Assembly (NCBI GenBank): GCA_964540535.1
Contig: CAZIMO010000010.1
Span: 1 to 64,000, forward strand
Reading direction: 5' to 3'
Length of the DNA stretch: 64,000 nt
Origin: Fimenecus sp964540535
Lineage (GTDB): Bacteria; Bacillota; Clostridia; Oscillospirales; Acutalibacteraceae
Positions within the stretch are counted from its first letter, which is position 1, and each line of letters opens with the position of its first letter. A program made the position numbers and the translations under genes. This document shows positions 36,506-43,305 of the stretch, piece after piece. The notes below the pieces were generated by a model, which searched no databases, was not told the DNA's origin, and worked only from the letters and a program-made list of their open reading frames with translations.

Positions 36506-37228
36506 CTAAATATTAAATTGTAGTTCATCAGACCACAAGCTTTCTTCAAGTGGCTGTTTCTGTAACGGTACATAATTCGTTACAAATTTACCGTAATAAG
36601 ACTTACGGTAAAAATGATAATTGCTTAAGGGGATTTCGCAAACATCATATGTAACCTTTCTCGCTCCCCTTTTAAACGCTTTTCCGAGAATTTCCGTATC
36701 ATTATCAGCTACTTTAACTGTTAATGTTTTAGAAGCTTCTATTGTAGTAAAGTTACTAAAATACAAACTTTCGCTTAAGAACCAACTCTCATCAGCTGAA
36801 CGCTTAACGTTTAAATCTAACTGGTCATAATACTGACTTGCAATAACAAGCAAAATATCATATTTACGGACAAAGTTAAAAAAATCGCTGTCAGACTGCG
36901 ACCACTTTTTAAAATCACGGGCAGGCCACACAGTAGAAGCTTCATCAATCATAATGACAGAACCAGGCTCAAAAAGATTTGAATAAAGCCATTGCTTATC
37001 AATATCAAGTCTTTTTATTCCCATTTTATCCTCCGAAACAACGGAAGGAATAATGTATGCACCTTCATAAGGATATTGACAATAAACCTTTCTTCCTTGT
37101 TTCAAAGCCTGTTCACAAATTAAAGCCATTACAGTAGATTTACCGCTACCACGGTTACCGTGAATAAAAAGTACAGAACCGTCAAAACAATGCCGTTTTA
37201 ATTTTCTGTTAAATATATTTAAAATCAT
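36506..37228 (-). CDS. Zot/pI-like phage assembly ATPase
   Basis: A 240-residue P-loop ATPase with Walker A GNRGSGKST at residues 24-32 and Walker B VIMIDEAS at 91-98 followed by TVWPAR. This arrangement is that of the Zot/pI proteins that drive filamentous phage extrusion through the inner membrane and is the hallmark gene of inoviruses. It is shorter than Vibrio CTX Zot (about 400 residues) and shows no obvious membrane helix, so membrane attachment may come from a partner; the one-helix protein encoded right before it is a candidate. It is a likely assembly motor, not a toxin. Confidence 0.88.
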   Translation of the reverse strand: MILNIFNRKLKRHCFDGSVLFIHGNRGSGKSTVMALICEQALKQGRKVYCQYPYEGAYIIPSVVSEDKMGIKRLDIDKQWLYSNLFEPGSVIMIDEASTVWPARDFKKWSQSDSDFFNFVRKYDILLVIASQYYDQLDLNVKRSADESWFLSESLYFSNFTTIEASKTLTVKVADNDTEILGKAFKRGARKVTYDVCEIPLSNYHFYRKSYYGKFVTNYVPLQKQPLEESLWSDELQFNI

Positions 37229-37375
37229 TTAATATTTACCCCATATGAAATAGCTTGCTATATTTATAATCAGCAAAAAAACAAATAAAAGAGCAAGCAA
37301 AACTACAAAATCATTATTAGCTACAACCGATAGTAAACTCGGATATAGTTTTAAAAATTTACTCACTAATTCCAT
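37229..37375 (-). CDS. 48-residue one-helix membrane protein before the Zot-like gene
   Basis: ATG at 37375 behind AAGGTG, with one hydrophobic helix (FVVLLALLFVFLLIINIA) near the C terminus. Its stop codon abuts the Zot-like start without a gap. Possibly a small membrane partner of the ATPase or a minor virion protein; no family recognised. Confidence 0.7.
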   Translation of the reverse strand: MELVSKFLKLYPSLLSVVANNDFVVLLALLFVFLLIINIASYFIWGKY

Positions 37376-37394
37376 ATACTAAACACCTTAATTA

Positions 37395-37613
37395 TTATCT
37401 TCTGCGACGGCGACCGCCTGCTGATGATACACCCTTAATACCGAGCTTCTTAAACGTTTTAACACCGAAGAAGATAAGCGTACCGCCAATCGAAATAAGC
37501 ACAGGAACGAAAAGCAAAGGGTTATTCATAATAGTTGTTACGCAATCACCGAAAACGGTCCATACAACAGAAACGATTTGCTGCAACATATCAAATACAC
37601 TTGAAATTGTCAT
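37395..37613 (-). CDS. coat-like protein 1 (major coat candidate)
   Basis: A 72-residue protein: amphipathic N-terminal part, one to two hydrophobic helices (MNNPLLFVPVLISIGGTLIFFGV) and a strongly basic end, GGRRRRR. That layout, with outward N part, membrane helix and positive C terminus facing DNA, is that of filamentous phage major coat proteins (pVIII). It shares VFGDxVxTIxxNPLL with the next gene upstream. GAGGTG fixes the ATG at 37613. No cleavable signal peptide is obvious. Confidence 0.75.
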   Translation of the reverse strand: MTISSVFDMLQQIVSVVWTVFGDCVTTIMNNPLLFVPVLISIGGTLIFFGVKTFKKLGIKGVSSAGGRRRRR

Positions 37614-37654
37614 TTTTTTCACCTCTTTTCAATTTATTTAAGAAATGCGATTAT

Positions 37655-37873
37655 TTATCTGCGTCTGCCTTTAAGACCGAATGCCTTAACAACAGCAAGT
37701 GCAATACCGATAGAACCGCAAACAATAGCAAGTCCAACACTCCAAGCCAAAAGCGGATTAGATGCAATTGTATTTACAAGGTCACCGAAAAGCGACCAAA
37801 TAAAAGACAAACCCAACTTAATACCTTCAATGAGAGTTGTAATATTTGCAAGCTGTACTGTAGGTGTTTCCAT
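37655..37873 (-). CDS. coat-like protein 2 (major coat candidate)
   Basis: A 72-residue protein related to the adjacent coat-like protein 1: WSLFGDLVNTIASNPLLAW here against WTVFGDCVTTIMNNPLLFV there, followed by a membrane helix rich in Gly/Ala/Val and the basic end LKGRRR. AAGGAGG before the ATG is the strongest ribosome site of the block, which suits a highly made coat protein. Tandem duplication is the simplest explanation for the pair. Confidence 0.78.
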   Translation of the reverse strand: METPTVQLANITTLIEGIKLGLSFIWSLFGDLVNTIASNPLLAWSVGLAIVCGSIGIALAVVKAFGLKGRRR

Positions 37874-37927
37874 TGTTTTTTACCTCCTTTCAAGTTAAAA
37901 TATATATCAAAATAAATTGATAGCTTT

Positions 37928-38572
37928 TTAATTATCATATTTTGACGGGTCAAATTCTTCGTAATCAGAAGTTTCATAGTATGAAGTATGCGTTTCATAC
38001 AATCCGCCTATTTCATTGTTATACCTATAATAAACAGTCTGACGAATTTTTCCGTCTTTGCTCGGACTCCAATTTTTATTTTGCCAACCATCACGGAAGT
38101 AGCTAAAACCGTTAATGCTTATCCTAAAAGAATTTGGATTGTTTTCAAAATACGTGTTTGCCAAGGCTTGACCCTCTTCAAACAACCTCATCCGTTCTTG
38201 ATTTTTTGCTTCTTTTTCTTCTTCAATCAATTTGTTTCGCTTATTTTTGTTATGTAAACGCCATATTTGATTTACCGCCGGAATAGTAGTTGAATAATAT
38301 TTATTAGGATTATTAAACTGCTTTATTTTTATCGGATAGTAAATATTTCTTGTATTTATTGGTGTTCCGTATGCACTGTCAGAAATAGAAATTATTACAG
38401 AAACCATAATAATCAAGACAATAAATAAAGCAATTGCCAACATAGGAAAATATATCATTGGTGTTGACCGTATGAAAGTTATAAAGTTAATAAATATTTC
38501 AGAAAGAAAAAATAAAGCTTCTATAAAACTTTCAAAAAATTTTGCAATAGCTTCTCTTGTAAATAAAGGCAT
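37928..38572 (-). CDS. membrane protein with coat-like N terminus and soluble domain
   Basis: A 214-residue protein. The first ~60 residues resemble the coat-like proteins (FLSEIFINFITFIRSTPMIYFP then a long hydrophobic helix); the rest is a hydrophilic domain with a coiled-coil stretch rich in Lys/Glu (NKRNKLIEEEKEAKNQERMR) and a Tyr-rich end. No known family. Probably a minor structural or assembly protein. AGGTGA lies before the ATG. Confidence 0.65.
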   Translation of the reverse strand: MPLFTREAIAKFFESFIEALFFLSEIFINFITFIRSTPMIYFPMLAIALFIVLIIMVSVIISISDSAYGTPINTRNIYYPIKIKQFNNPNKYYSTTIPAVNQIWRLHNKNKRNKLIEEEKEAKNQERMRLFEEGQALANTYFENNPNSFRISINGFSYFRDGWQNKNWSPSKDGKIRQTVYYRYNNEIGGLYETHTSYYETSDYEEFDPSKYDN

Positions 38573-38580
38573 AAGCTCAC

Positions 38581-38757
38581 CTACAATATTTTATATATTC
38601 CTAATATAATCATAGCGACTATTAAGCTACCGAATATAAGTTTAATTGGAACTAAACCAATTATTAAATATTCGTAAATCGATTGAAGAATTAAACGCAT
38701 AATATAAACAGTATCGCCGACTAATTCAAAAAAAGAATACGAAGCATAAGTTTCCAT
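38581..38757 (-). CDS. 58-residue membrane protein
   Basis: ATG at 38757 with AGGGG about 12 bases upstream inside the end of the previous gene; TAG at 38581. Two hydrophobic stretches, ending IVAMIILGIYKIL. It fits exactly between coat-like protein 3 and the 214-residue gene, with a 3-base gap and an 8-base gap, which supports it being real. A pVII/pIX/pVI-like minor coat role is possible. Confidence 0.6.
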   Translation of the reverse strand: METYASYSFFELVGDTVYIMRLILQSIYEYLIIGLVPIKLIFGSLIVAMIILGIYKIL

Positions 38758-38760
38758 ATA

Positions 38761-38985
38761 TTATCGACCCCTAAACAGTGAGAAAATAGCGCCCACAACA
38801 GGAACACCGACAGCAACAACGAGAATTAAAAACAATGCAGGATTATCACTGATAAGGCTGAAAATACTTGAAAATACCGAAGCAAAAGTATCAATAATTC
38901 CTGTACTGTTTTCTGAATAAGGTGTAGCATAGTGTTCACCGTAACCACCTATAATAATCTCACTAAAAGTTGTAAAAACGCTCAA
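38761..38985 (-). CDS. coat-like protein 3
   Basis: A 74-residue protein starting with TTG at 38985, selected because GGGAGGTG lies 7 bases upstream; a GTG at 38994 overlaps that site. It has a hydrophilic N part, then FASVFSSIFSLISDNPALF and a membrane helix ending in SLFRGR. The NPAL plus helix plus basic end pattern links it to the two coat-like proteins at 37.4-37.9 kb. Confidence 0.7.
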   Translation of the reverse strand: MSVFTTFSEIIIGGYGEHYATPYSENSTGIIDTFASVFSSIFSLISDNPALFLILVVAVGVPVVGAIFSLFRGR

Positions 38986-38990
38986 TTTAA

Positions 38991-39146
38991 TCACCTCCCT
39001 GATTTAAACAATCTGAAAAACGCATTAAAAATTGTAAAGACAATTAAAAAGCCGAGAAGTAACAAAACGAAAGCGAATGAGTAATACAAAAATTCCAATC
39101 CTTGCGGACACTCGCCCAAAAAATCTACAACAATATCAAAAAGCAT
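38991..39146 (-). CDS. 51-residue one-helix membrane protein
   Basis: ATG at 39146 behind AGAGGTGAG; TGA at 38991. A single long hydrophobic helix (FLYYSFAFVLLLLGFLIVF) and a basic C terminus (RLFKSGR). The ribosome site of the next gene lies within its last codons. Probable minor coat or assembly protein. Confidence 0.65.
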   Translation of the reverse strand: MLFDIVVDFLGECPQGLEFLYYSFAFVLLLLGFLIVFTIFNAFFRLFKSGR

Positions 39147-39150
39147 TTAC

Positions 39151-39684
39151 TCACCTCTTTCTAATAAATAAAACAATTAAAATTAAAAATCCGAATACTA
39201 TAAAAAAAGTCAACAACAATTGTTCAAACATTGTAAATTCATAAATTGTATTAGCTCGGTCGCCCAAACTATCGGAAAATTCAACATTTGTGTTATATAT
39301 TTTCGTTACATTCAATTCGTAGTAATTGTTATAGTATCCGTTAGTTGACTGATACTCGAATTTACTAAAGCCAGAAGCTCTGACTGAATATGTAGTACCG
39401 TTTTCAAGGACAAACTGACCTGTAATAGTGTTAGAATAAAGGTTCATAAGCTCACACCCTGAAGAGCCGTAAAAGCCTATATATTCCTTTTGATAGTTAA
39501 CCGGAAAAACAATACTGCCCTTTCCAAGTGCAGTATCACATTCAACGAAACAAGCGTTTGACTGTTTTACATATTGCGGATATGTTGTACCATAATCCAC
39601 GGCATAAACGGGGAATGACGAAAACACGGCGAACAAAACGCAAAACACGCTTAAAAAACTTAACCACTTTTTTAAACATTTCAT
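39151..39684 (-). CDS. secreted, C-terminally anchored virion-type protein
   Basis: A 177-residue protein with a clear signal peptide (basic start, hydrophobic core at about 10-25, cleavage near VYA), an outward domain of about 120 residues rich in Tyr, Asn and Gly, and a C-terminal membrane helix followed by IRKR. This type I topology suits a minor coat protein exposed at a virion tip. No family recognised. Confidence 0.7.
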   Translation of the reverse strand: MKCLKKWLSFLSVFCVLFAVFSSFPVYAVDYGTTYPQYVKQSNACFVECDTALGKGSIVFPVNYQKEYIGFYGSSGCELMNLYSNTITGQFVLENGTTYSVRASGFSKFEYQSTNGYYNNYYELNVTKIYNTNVEFSDSLGDRANTIYEFTMFEQLLLTFFIVFGFLILIVLFIRKR

Positions 39685-39815
39685 TCTTTCTTACCTTTCA
39701 CAAAGCTTATTATCAATGTCAATAGTAACGGAATTAAAAGCCACACTAAAAGAGGAACATTATATACTTTCAAATCCGTCAACAAGCTGATAAGTGAGAT
39801 AAATATATCTGACAT
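39681..39815 (-). CDS. 44-residue one-helix membrane protein
   Basis: ATG at 39815, TGA at 39681, overlapping the next gene's start by 4 bases (ATGA). One helix (PLLVWLLIPLLLTLIISFV) with basic end KGKKE. A GAGAGG stretch upstream may be its ribosome site. Probably structural or assembly. Confidence 0.6.
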   Translation of the reverse strand: MSDIFISLISLLTDLKVYNVPLLVWLLIPLLLTLIISFVKGKKE

Positions 39816-39816
39816 A

Positions 39817-40041
39817 TTAACCGCTTGCCTCTCTTCCCAAAACTTTATAGAGTACACATATAATCACAAGTGCAACGATAGAAGCAGTTATAACAAGTGG
39901 CAGAGAAGCCACCAACGAGCCAAAAAACTCAACTGCACCTATAAGGACTTGTATAAGCTCCCATATGAGCTTAAAAACAAATGTTATAATAGAACCGATA
40001 AACAAAAAGAAATCTCGTATATACCAATAAACAAAAGCCAT
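39817..40041 (-). CDS. 74-residue membrane protein, coat- or pVI-like
   Basis: Two hydrophobic segments: FLFIGSIITFVFKLIWELIQVL and LPLVITASIVALVIICVLYKVLG. The arrangement VEFFGSLVASLPLV plus helix echoes the coat-like proteins' FGD..NPLL plus helix. It begins in the TAATG junction with the large adsorption-type gene, so it is translated with it, as pVI follows pIII in Ff phages. Confidence 0.65.
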   Translation of the reverse strand: MAFVYWYIRDFFLFIGSIITFVFKLIWELIQVLIGAVEFFGSLVASLPLVITASIVALVIICVLYKVLGREASG

Positions 40042-41303
40042 TATCTGCCGACCACCTTTCTAATTACGAAGAAAGCCGCCGCAAATATTACGCAAGCAGA
40101 AAGTATAGGAGTGGCTGACATAATATCATTGATAAAGCCTGTACCTGTTTTCAAATAACTACTTACATTTACACGGCTTGTGTCCATATCTTCTATAAAA
40201 TCTTTAATATCAGCAATCCAACCGTCAACAGTTTCTTTTACTTGGTCTATTGCACTATCAAAGGGATTTGTATAAATTGGCTGACCTTTATCATTTACAA
40301 GGACACCGTCAGAATTAAGCTTTACAGGGTGCTGAAAATATAAAAGATAGTTTTTGAGCATTTCAAAAAATCCTTTTATATTCTCACCTAAATCGTTAAA
40401 GAATCGCCCTATACTCTCGCCAAGCTCTGAAAACCAATCGCCTATATTTTCAAAAGCCAATTTCAAATTATTCCACAGATTTTCAAAGAAATTGCTGATA
40501 CCGTCTTTTAATTCTGTAAGCTTATTTCCGAGATTTTCAAAAAATGTGCTTAATGAATTGCCAATCTTTTGAGGAAGATTTTTAATATCTTCGACTATTT
40601 GCTTTATCCAATCAATGATACTATCAAGTAAGCCACTTGTTTTATCGCCCTTATCGGTTGTAACTATTAAAGTACCGTCTGCGATACCATAAAGAAAAGC
40701 TACAGTATCGCCTGAACTATCACCAAAGCCCGAAAAAGAAGAAGTATTAAAATATGTAGAAACAGATATTTTATATACATCAAATTTTTGATAAGGAATA
40801 TCAACAACTAATGAATAAAGATTATTTTTCGCCTGAGTAACAGAAATAGTAGCATTATCAATGGTATAAGATTTATCGTTAATATCATAAATAACAGTAT
40901 CAAAAGTAAAGTTACTCGTAGACAAATTTTTAGCAAATCCACCCGAAACAACAGCAACTATTTCATTATTAGTCAATTCAATGCGAATATCATTATTTTT
41001 AGAGAATAAAGCAGAATTAGAATTACTAACAAAAGTAGTATCTGTTTTTAACTTTCCTGTTGTCCAAGAATTTTTTATTGAACTTGTAATATCAAATTCG
41101 CCTATTGAATTCAAATTATCTGAATTACAAGAAACACTATTATTTCTTGAAATATAGCCATTACTTGCGTCACGATAATAATAAAAACTTGTTGTTATTT
41201 TCCAATCGCCTTTTTTTATATCTGCAGCATAAACAGAAAAAGAGCAGAAAGAAAACATTAAAAGAATACAAAGAATTAAACTTAATACCTTTTTAGTTTT
41301 CAT
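40041..41303 (-). CDS. pIII-like adsorption protein candidate
   Basis: A 420-residue protein with a signal peptide (residues 1-27, ending VYA), a beta-rich Ser/Asn/Thr-rich outward domain to about 215, about 100 residues of repeated amphipathic helices built on Phe and Gly/Asn (ENLGNKL..., ENIGDWFSELGESIGRF...), a Pro-rich turn, and a final membrane helix with basic end (RKVVGR). It is the largest phage gene and the layout matches filamentous phage pIII: receptor-binding head, spacer, membrane anchor. ATG at 41303 is chosen for the AGAGGTG site. No sequence-level family match is claimed. Confidence 0.72.
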   Translation of the reverse strand: MKTKKVLSLILCILLMFSFCSFSVYAADIKKGDWKITTSFYYYRDASNGYISRNNSVSCNSDNLNSIGEFDITSSIKNSWTTGKLKTDTTFVSNSNSALFSKNNDIRIELTNNEIVAVVSGGFAKNLSTSNFTFDTVIYDINDKSYTIDNATISVTQAKNNLYSLVVDIPYQKFDVYKISVSTYFNTSSFSGFGDSSGDTVAFLYGIADGTLIVTTDKGDKTSGLLDSIIDWIKQIVEDIKNLPQKIGNSLSTFFENLGNKLTELKDGISNFFENLWNNLKLAFENIGDWFSELGESIGRFFNDLGENIKGFFEMLKNYLLYFQHPVKLNSDGVLVNDKGQPIYTNPFDSAIDQVKETVDGWIADIKDFIEDMDTSRVNVSSYLKTGTGFINDIMSATPILSACVIFAAAFFVIRKVVGR

Positions 41304-41403
41304 TCTGCCCACCTCTTTCTTAAAGTTATCGTATATTATTATGGTTTCTTGGCTATTAGAGGATTACTTATATAAGTTTCTGTATATATGTATCGATTAC
41401 ATA

Positions 41404-41718
41404 TTAAAACGGTGTTACCGCCGAAGAATTTACGCTGACAGGTCTTTTACCGTCTTTGGTAAGAATTGTTTTAAGCTTTGCACGAGCCTTTTGACCAATA
41501 CCGACACTCTCGTAAACAAAGTCATAAGCTTCGCCAAACTTAAATGTAGGCACTACAACTCCCGACTTATCAGAGACAAAAATACTGTCGGCAACTTTGC
41601 CCTCAAGATTTTTATCTTCTGTATCTGCATATTCGACAAAAATCTTATTGCCCTTAATTTCATTACCCTTATCGTCCTTGAAATCAAGTCTTCTACAACC
41701 TACTACTGTTACTATCAT
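41404..41718 (-). CDS. probable single-stranded DNA-binding protein (pV-like)
   Basis: A 104-residue, small soluble protein of predicted all-beta character: VTVVGCRRLDF, GNKIFVEYAD, KVADSIFVSDK, EAYDFVYES and QKARAKLKTIL alternate in a way that suits a five-stranded OB-type fold. Small OB proteins coating the ssDNA genome (pV) are expected in filamentous phages, and no other candidate is present. Starts within the preceding gene's stop (4-base overlap). Confidence 0.55.
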   Translation of the reverse strand: MIVTVVGCRRLDFKDDKGNEIKGNKIFVEYADTEDKNLEGKVADSIFVSDKSGVVVPTFKFGEAYDFVYESVGIGQKARAKLKTILTKDGKRPVSVNSSAVTPF

Positions 41719-42140
41719 TTCTTTACCTCCTGCCCATCTTTATGGGACTTTAAATATTTATATATGTTAAATCCGCCTTTGCAGACATTAACATTGAATT
41801 TGCGACCTGCTAAATCGTCATTGAGTGCCGCACAAATTGTTCTTGCATTATCTTCAACAGATAAAATATACTGGATACAATTTTCTTTATCACAGATGAA
41901 ATAATGTATTGAACCGTCAATAACATTTTCTTCAATGTGATAGTATCCGTCTTCACATATCTTTAGAAATTGTTTTCTTATTTTTTTTCTTTCGTAATAA
42001 TCACAAAGACAAAACAAAAATTGACCAAATAAATGTGAAAGGTTAATTAAAATAATAACAAGAGCAAAAAAAACCATACCGTAAAAGAAAAAATCATTTT
42101 CAAAAAGTTCGTGCAAATTATATTTTTCAAACATAAACAT
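41715..42140 (-). CDS. hypothetical membrane protein of the prophage
   Basis: About 141 residues from ATG 42140 (42134 is also possible; a further upstream frame overlaps the previous gene). One hydrophobic helix (YGMVFFALVIILINLSHLFG) near the start and a soluble, Cys-containing C-terminal domain. No family recognised. Between two small genes of the leftward block. Confidence 0.6.
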   Translation of the reverse strand: MFMFEKYNLHELFENDFFFYGMVFFALVIILINLSHLFGQFLFCLCDYYERKKIRKQFLKICEDGYYHIEENVIDGSIHYFICDKENCIQYILSVEDNARTICAALNDDLAGRKFNVNVCKGGFNIYKYLKSHKDGQEVKK

Positions 42141-42336
42141 CAAAAACCCTTTCAGAATAACCAGAGATAAGCTCATTAAGTTCAGAAGAAAAACGATTAA
42201 AAATCGTATTATAAGATTCTAAAAATACATCATCATCTAATAAAAAAGCTGAAACAGAGCTTTTTACAAGAAGAGAGTTTTCTTTGACTGAAGCAACTAC
42301 AGTAATTAGTTCGATTGAATTGTTTTCTTTTTTCAT
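42127..42336 (-). CDS. hypothetical small soluble protein, first gene of the leftward block
   Basis: A 69-residue soluble protein (ATG 42336) with a beta/alpha pattern and no recognised family. It overlaps the next gene by 14 bases. It directly follows the structured intergenic region, so its position is that of an early or regulatory gene. Confidence 0.55.
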   Translation of the reverse strand: MKKENNSIELITVVASVKENSLLVKSSVSAFLLDDDVFLESYNTIFNRFSSELNELISGYSERVFDVYV

Positions 42337-42384
42337 TTTTTTACCAACTTTCTTTTATTTTTTTGTACCGATTTTATTTGAGTT

Positions 42385-42590
42385 GCTCACCACAGGAAAA
42401 GTCGGTACTTGAAAAACCTGTGGCGAGCTAAAGGAGATTGCCCACTGCTTGAAAAACCTTTACATAAACCTGTGCAGTGGTGTAGTCGCTTTCACTATCT
42501 CTATTTTAAAAAAATTGGATATTGATGTGAATTTGTTTTTGTGTTGTTGAAAAGGAGATTGAGATAGCGGAAGTAAACACTTGTGACTAC
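42385..42590. other. three-hairpin intergenic region between divergent phage genes
   Basis: Three stems lie in a row: 42385-42396 with 42417-42428 (11 of 12 pairs); 42442-42448 with 42474-42480 (7 bp); and 42488-42501 with 42561-42574 (13 of 14, two G-U) backed by 42482-42487 with 42585-42590. CTTGAAAAACCT occurs at 42408-42419 and 42448-42459, AAAGGAGATTG at 42430-42440 and 42551-42561. Filamentous phages carry their packaging signal and strand origins in such a region; repressor operators are also possible. Confidence 0.6.
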
Positions 42591-42670
42591 ATTTATTATT
42601 GTAGCAACATCTGACTACTTTGTCAACACTTTTATTTACTTTTTTGATAAAATTTTTTAGGTGATAATTT

Positions 42671-42895
42671 ATGGAGTATTACGAAAGAATAAAGCTAATA
42701 AGAACAGGAAAAGACATAACACAAGAAGAATTAGGAAAAAAATTAGGAATTTCTAAACAACAATATGGAAAATACGAAAACGGAACTCATTTAATGCCAA
42801 TACCATATTTAATTAAAACTTGTAAAGAACTTAACATTTCAGCTGATTATATTTTAGGCTTACCCAAAAATTCACAATATCCACCATTTGAATAA
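42671..42895 (+). CDS. XRE family phage repressor
   Basis: A 74-residue Cro/C1-type helix-turn-helix protein (RTGKDITQEELGKKLGISKQQYGKYENG), with no other domain. AGGTGAT precedes the ATG. Divergent from the long leftward block with the hairpin region between, so it probably controls both directions, as lysogeny regulators do. Confidence 0.9.
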   Translation: MEYYERIKLIRTGKDITQEELGKKLGISKQQYGKYENGTHLMPIPYLIKTCKELNISADYILGLPKNSQYPPFE

Positions 42896-42994
42896 AAAAT
42901 CAAAAAGTATAAAAGAGGTAAAGTAAAGTCCATTAGAGAACGGCAAGGTAAAGTCCTCTGAGTTATAAGAATTTATAAAAGAGGAGGTGAAAAA
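42896..42994. other. leader with repeated GTAAAGTCC before a micro-ORF
   Basis: About 100 bases holding the repeated element GGTAAAGT..., first as AGAGGTAAAGTAAAGTCC and then as AAGGTAAAGTCC, ending with GAGGAGGTG, an excellent ribosome site for the micro-ORF at 42995. Confidence 0.45.
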
Positions 42995-43063
42995 ATGAAA
43001 AATTAATTATGGACAGCACTAATATTACCATTGTTAGTTTTATTGTATTTTGCAATAAAGTAA
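42995..43063 (+). pseudogene. interrupted hydrophobic micro-peptide
   Basis: After a very strong site (GAGGAGGTG) the frame reads Met-Lys-Asn, TAA, then LWTALILPLLVLLYFAIK and TAA at 43061. The second part would be a single membrane helix like small type I toxin or phage membrane peptides, but an in-frame stop at codon 4 separates it from the start. A terminator follows at once, so the small transcript looks purposeful. It may be a broken gene, or the three-codon ORF may act as a leader. Confidence 0.45.
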
Positions 43064-43075
43064 CAAAACAAATTA

Positions 43076-43102
43076 AGCCCCTCGAAAGAGGGACTTTTTT
43101 TT
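43076..43102 (+). terminator. terminator after the micro-ORF
   Basis: AGCCCCTC pairs with GAGGGACT (7 of 8) around GAAA, followed by eight T. Confidence 0.85.
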
Positions 43103-43158
43103 ATGACTTTATTTGCTTTTTTATTGCCTTTATTTTGTGTTTTGTTTTTTTCTTCAAC

Positions 43159-43216
43159 ATTCGACCGCCTCAACACACAAGGCATTTCGGCGGTCGAATA
43201 CTGCACTTCCGTGCAG
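43159..43216. other. tandem GC-rich hairpins
   Basis: A perfect 11-bp stem (ATTCGACCGCC at 43159-43169 with GGCGGTCGAAT at 43189-43199, 19-base loop) is followed by CTGCAC-TTCC-GTGCAG at 43201-43216. No T run follows, so these are not simple terminators. Candidates for origin or packaging structures. No gene is supported in 43103-43305. Confidence 0.55.
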
Positions 43217-43305
43217 AGCGGACAGCGGTTACTTGCGTGCTGATGAAAAGCGACATACCGAATGCAGAGTTAATATGATAGCCGTTAGTTTTGTTATAAC
43301 TATCC

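Noticed and set aside
36506..37228. A zonula occludens toxin
   Set aside because: The Zot name comes from a Vibrio phage protein; only the N-terminal assembly ATPase part is represented here, with no toxin region.
42385..42590. CRISPR-like repeats
   Set aside because: Only two copies of each short direct repeat, no regular spacers and no cas genes anywhere in the window.
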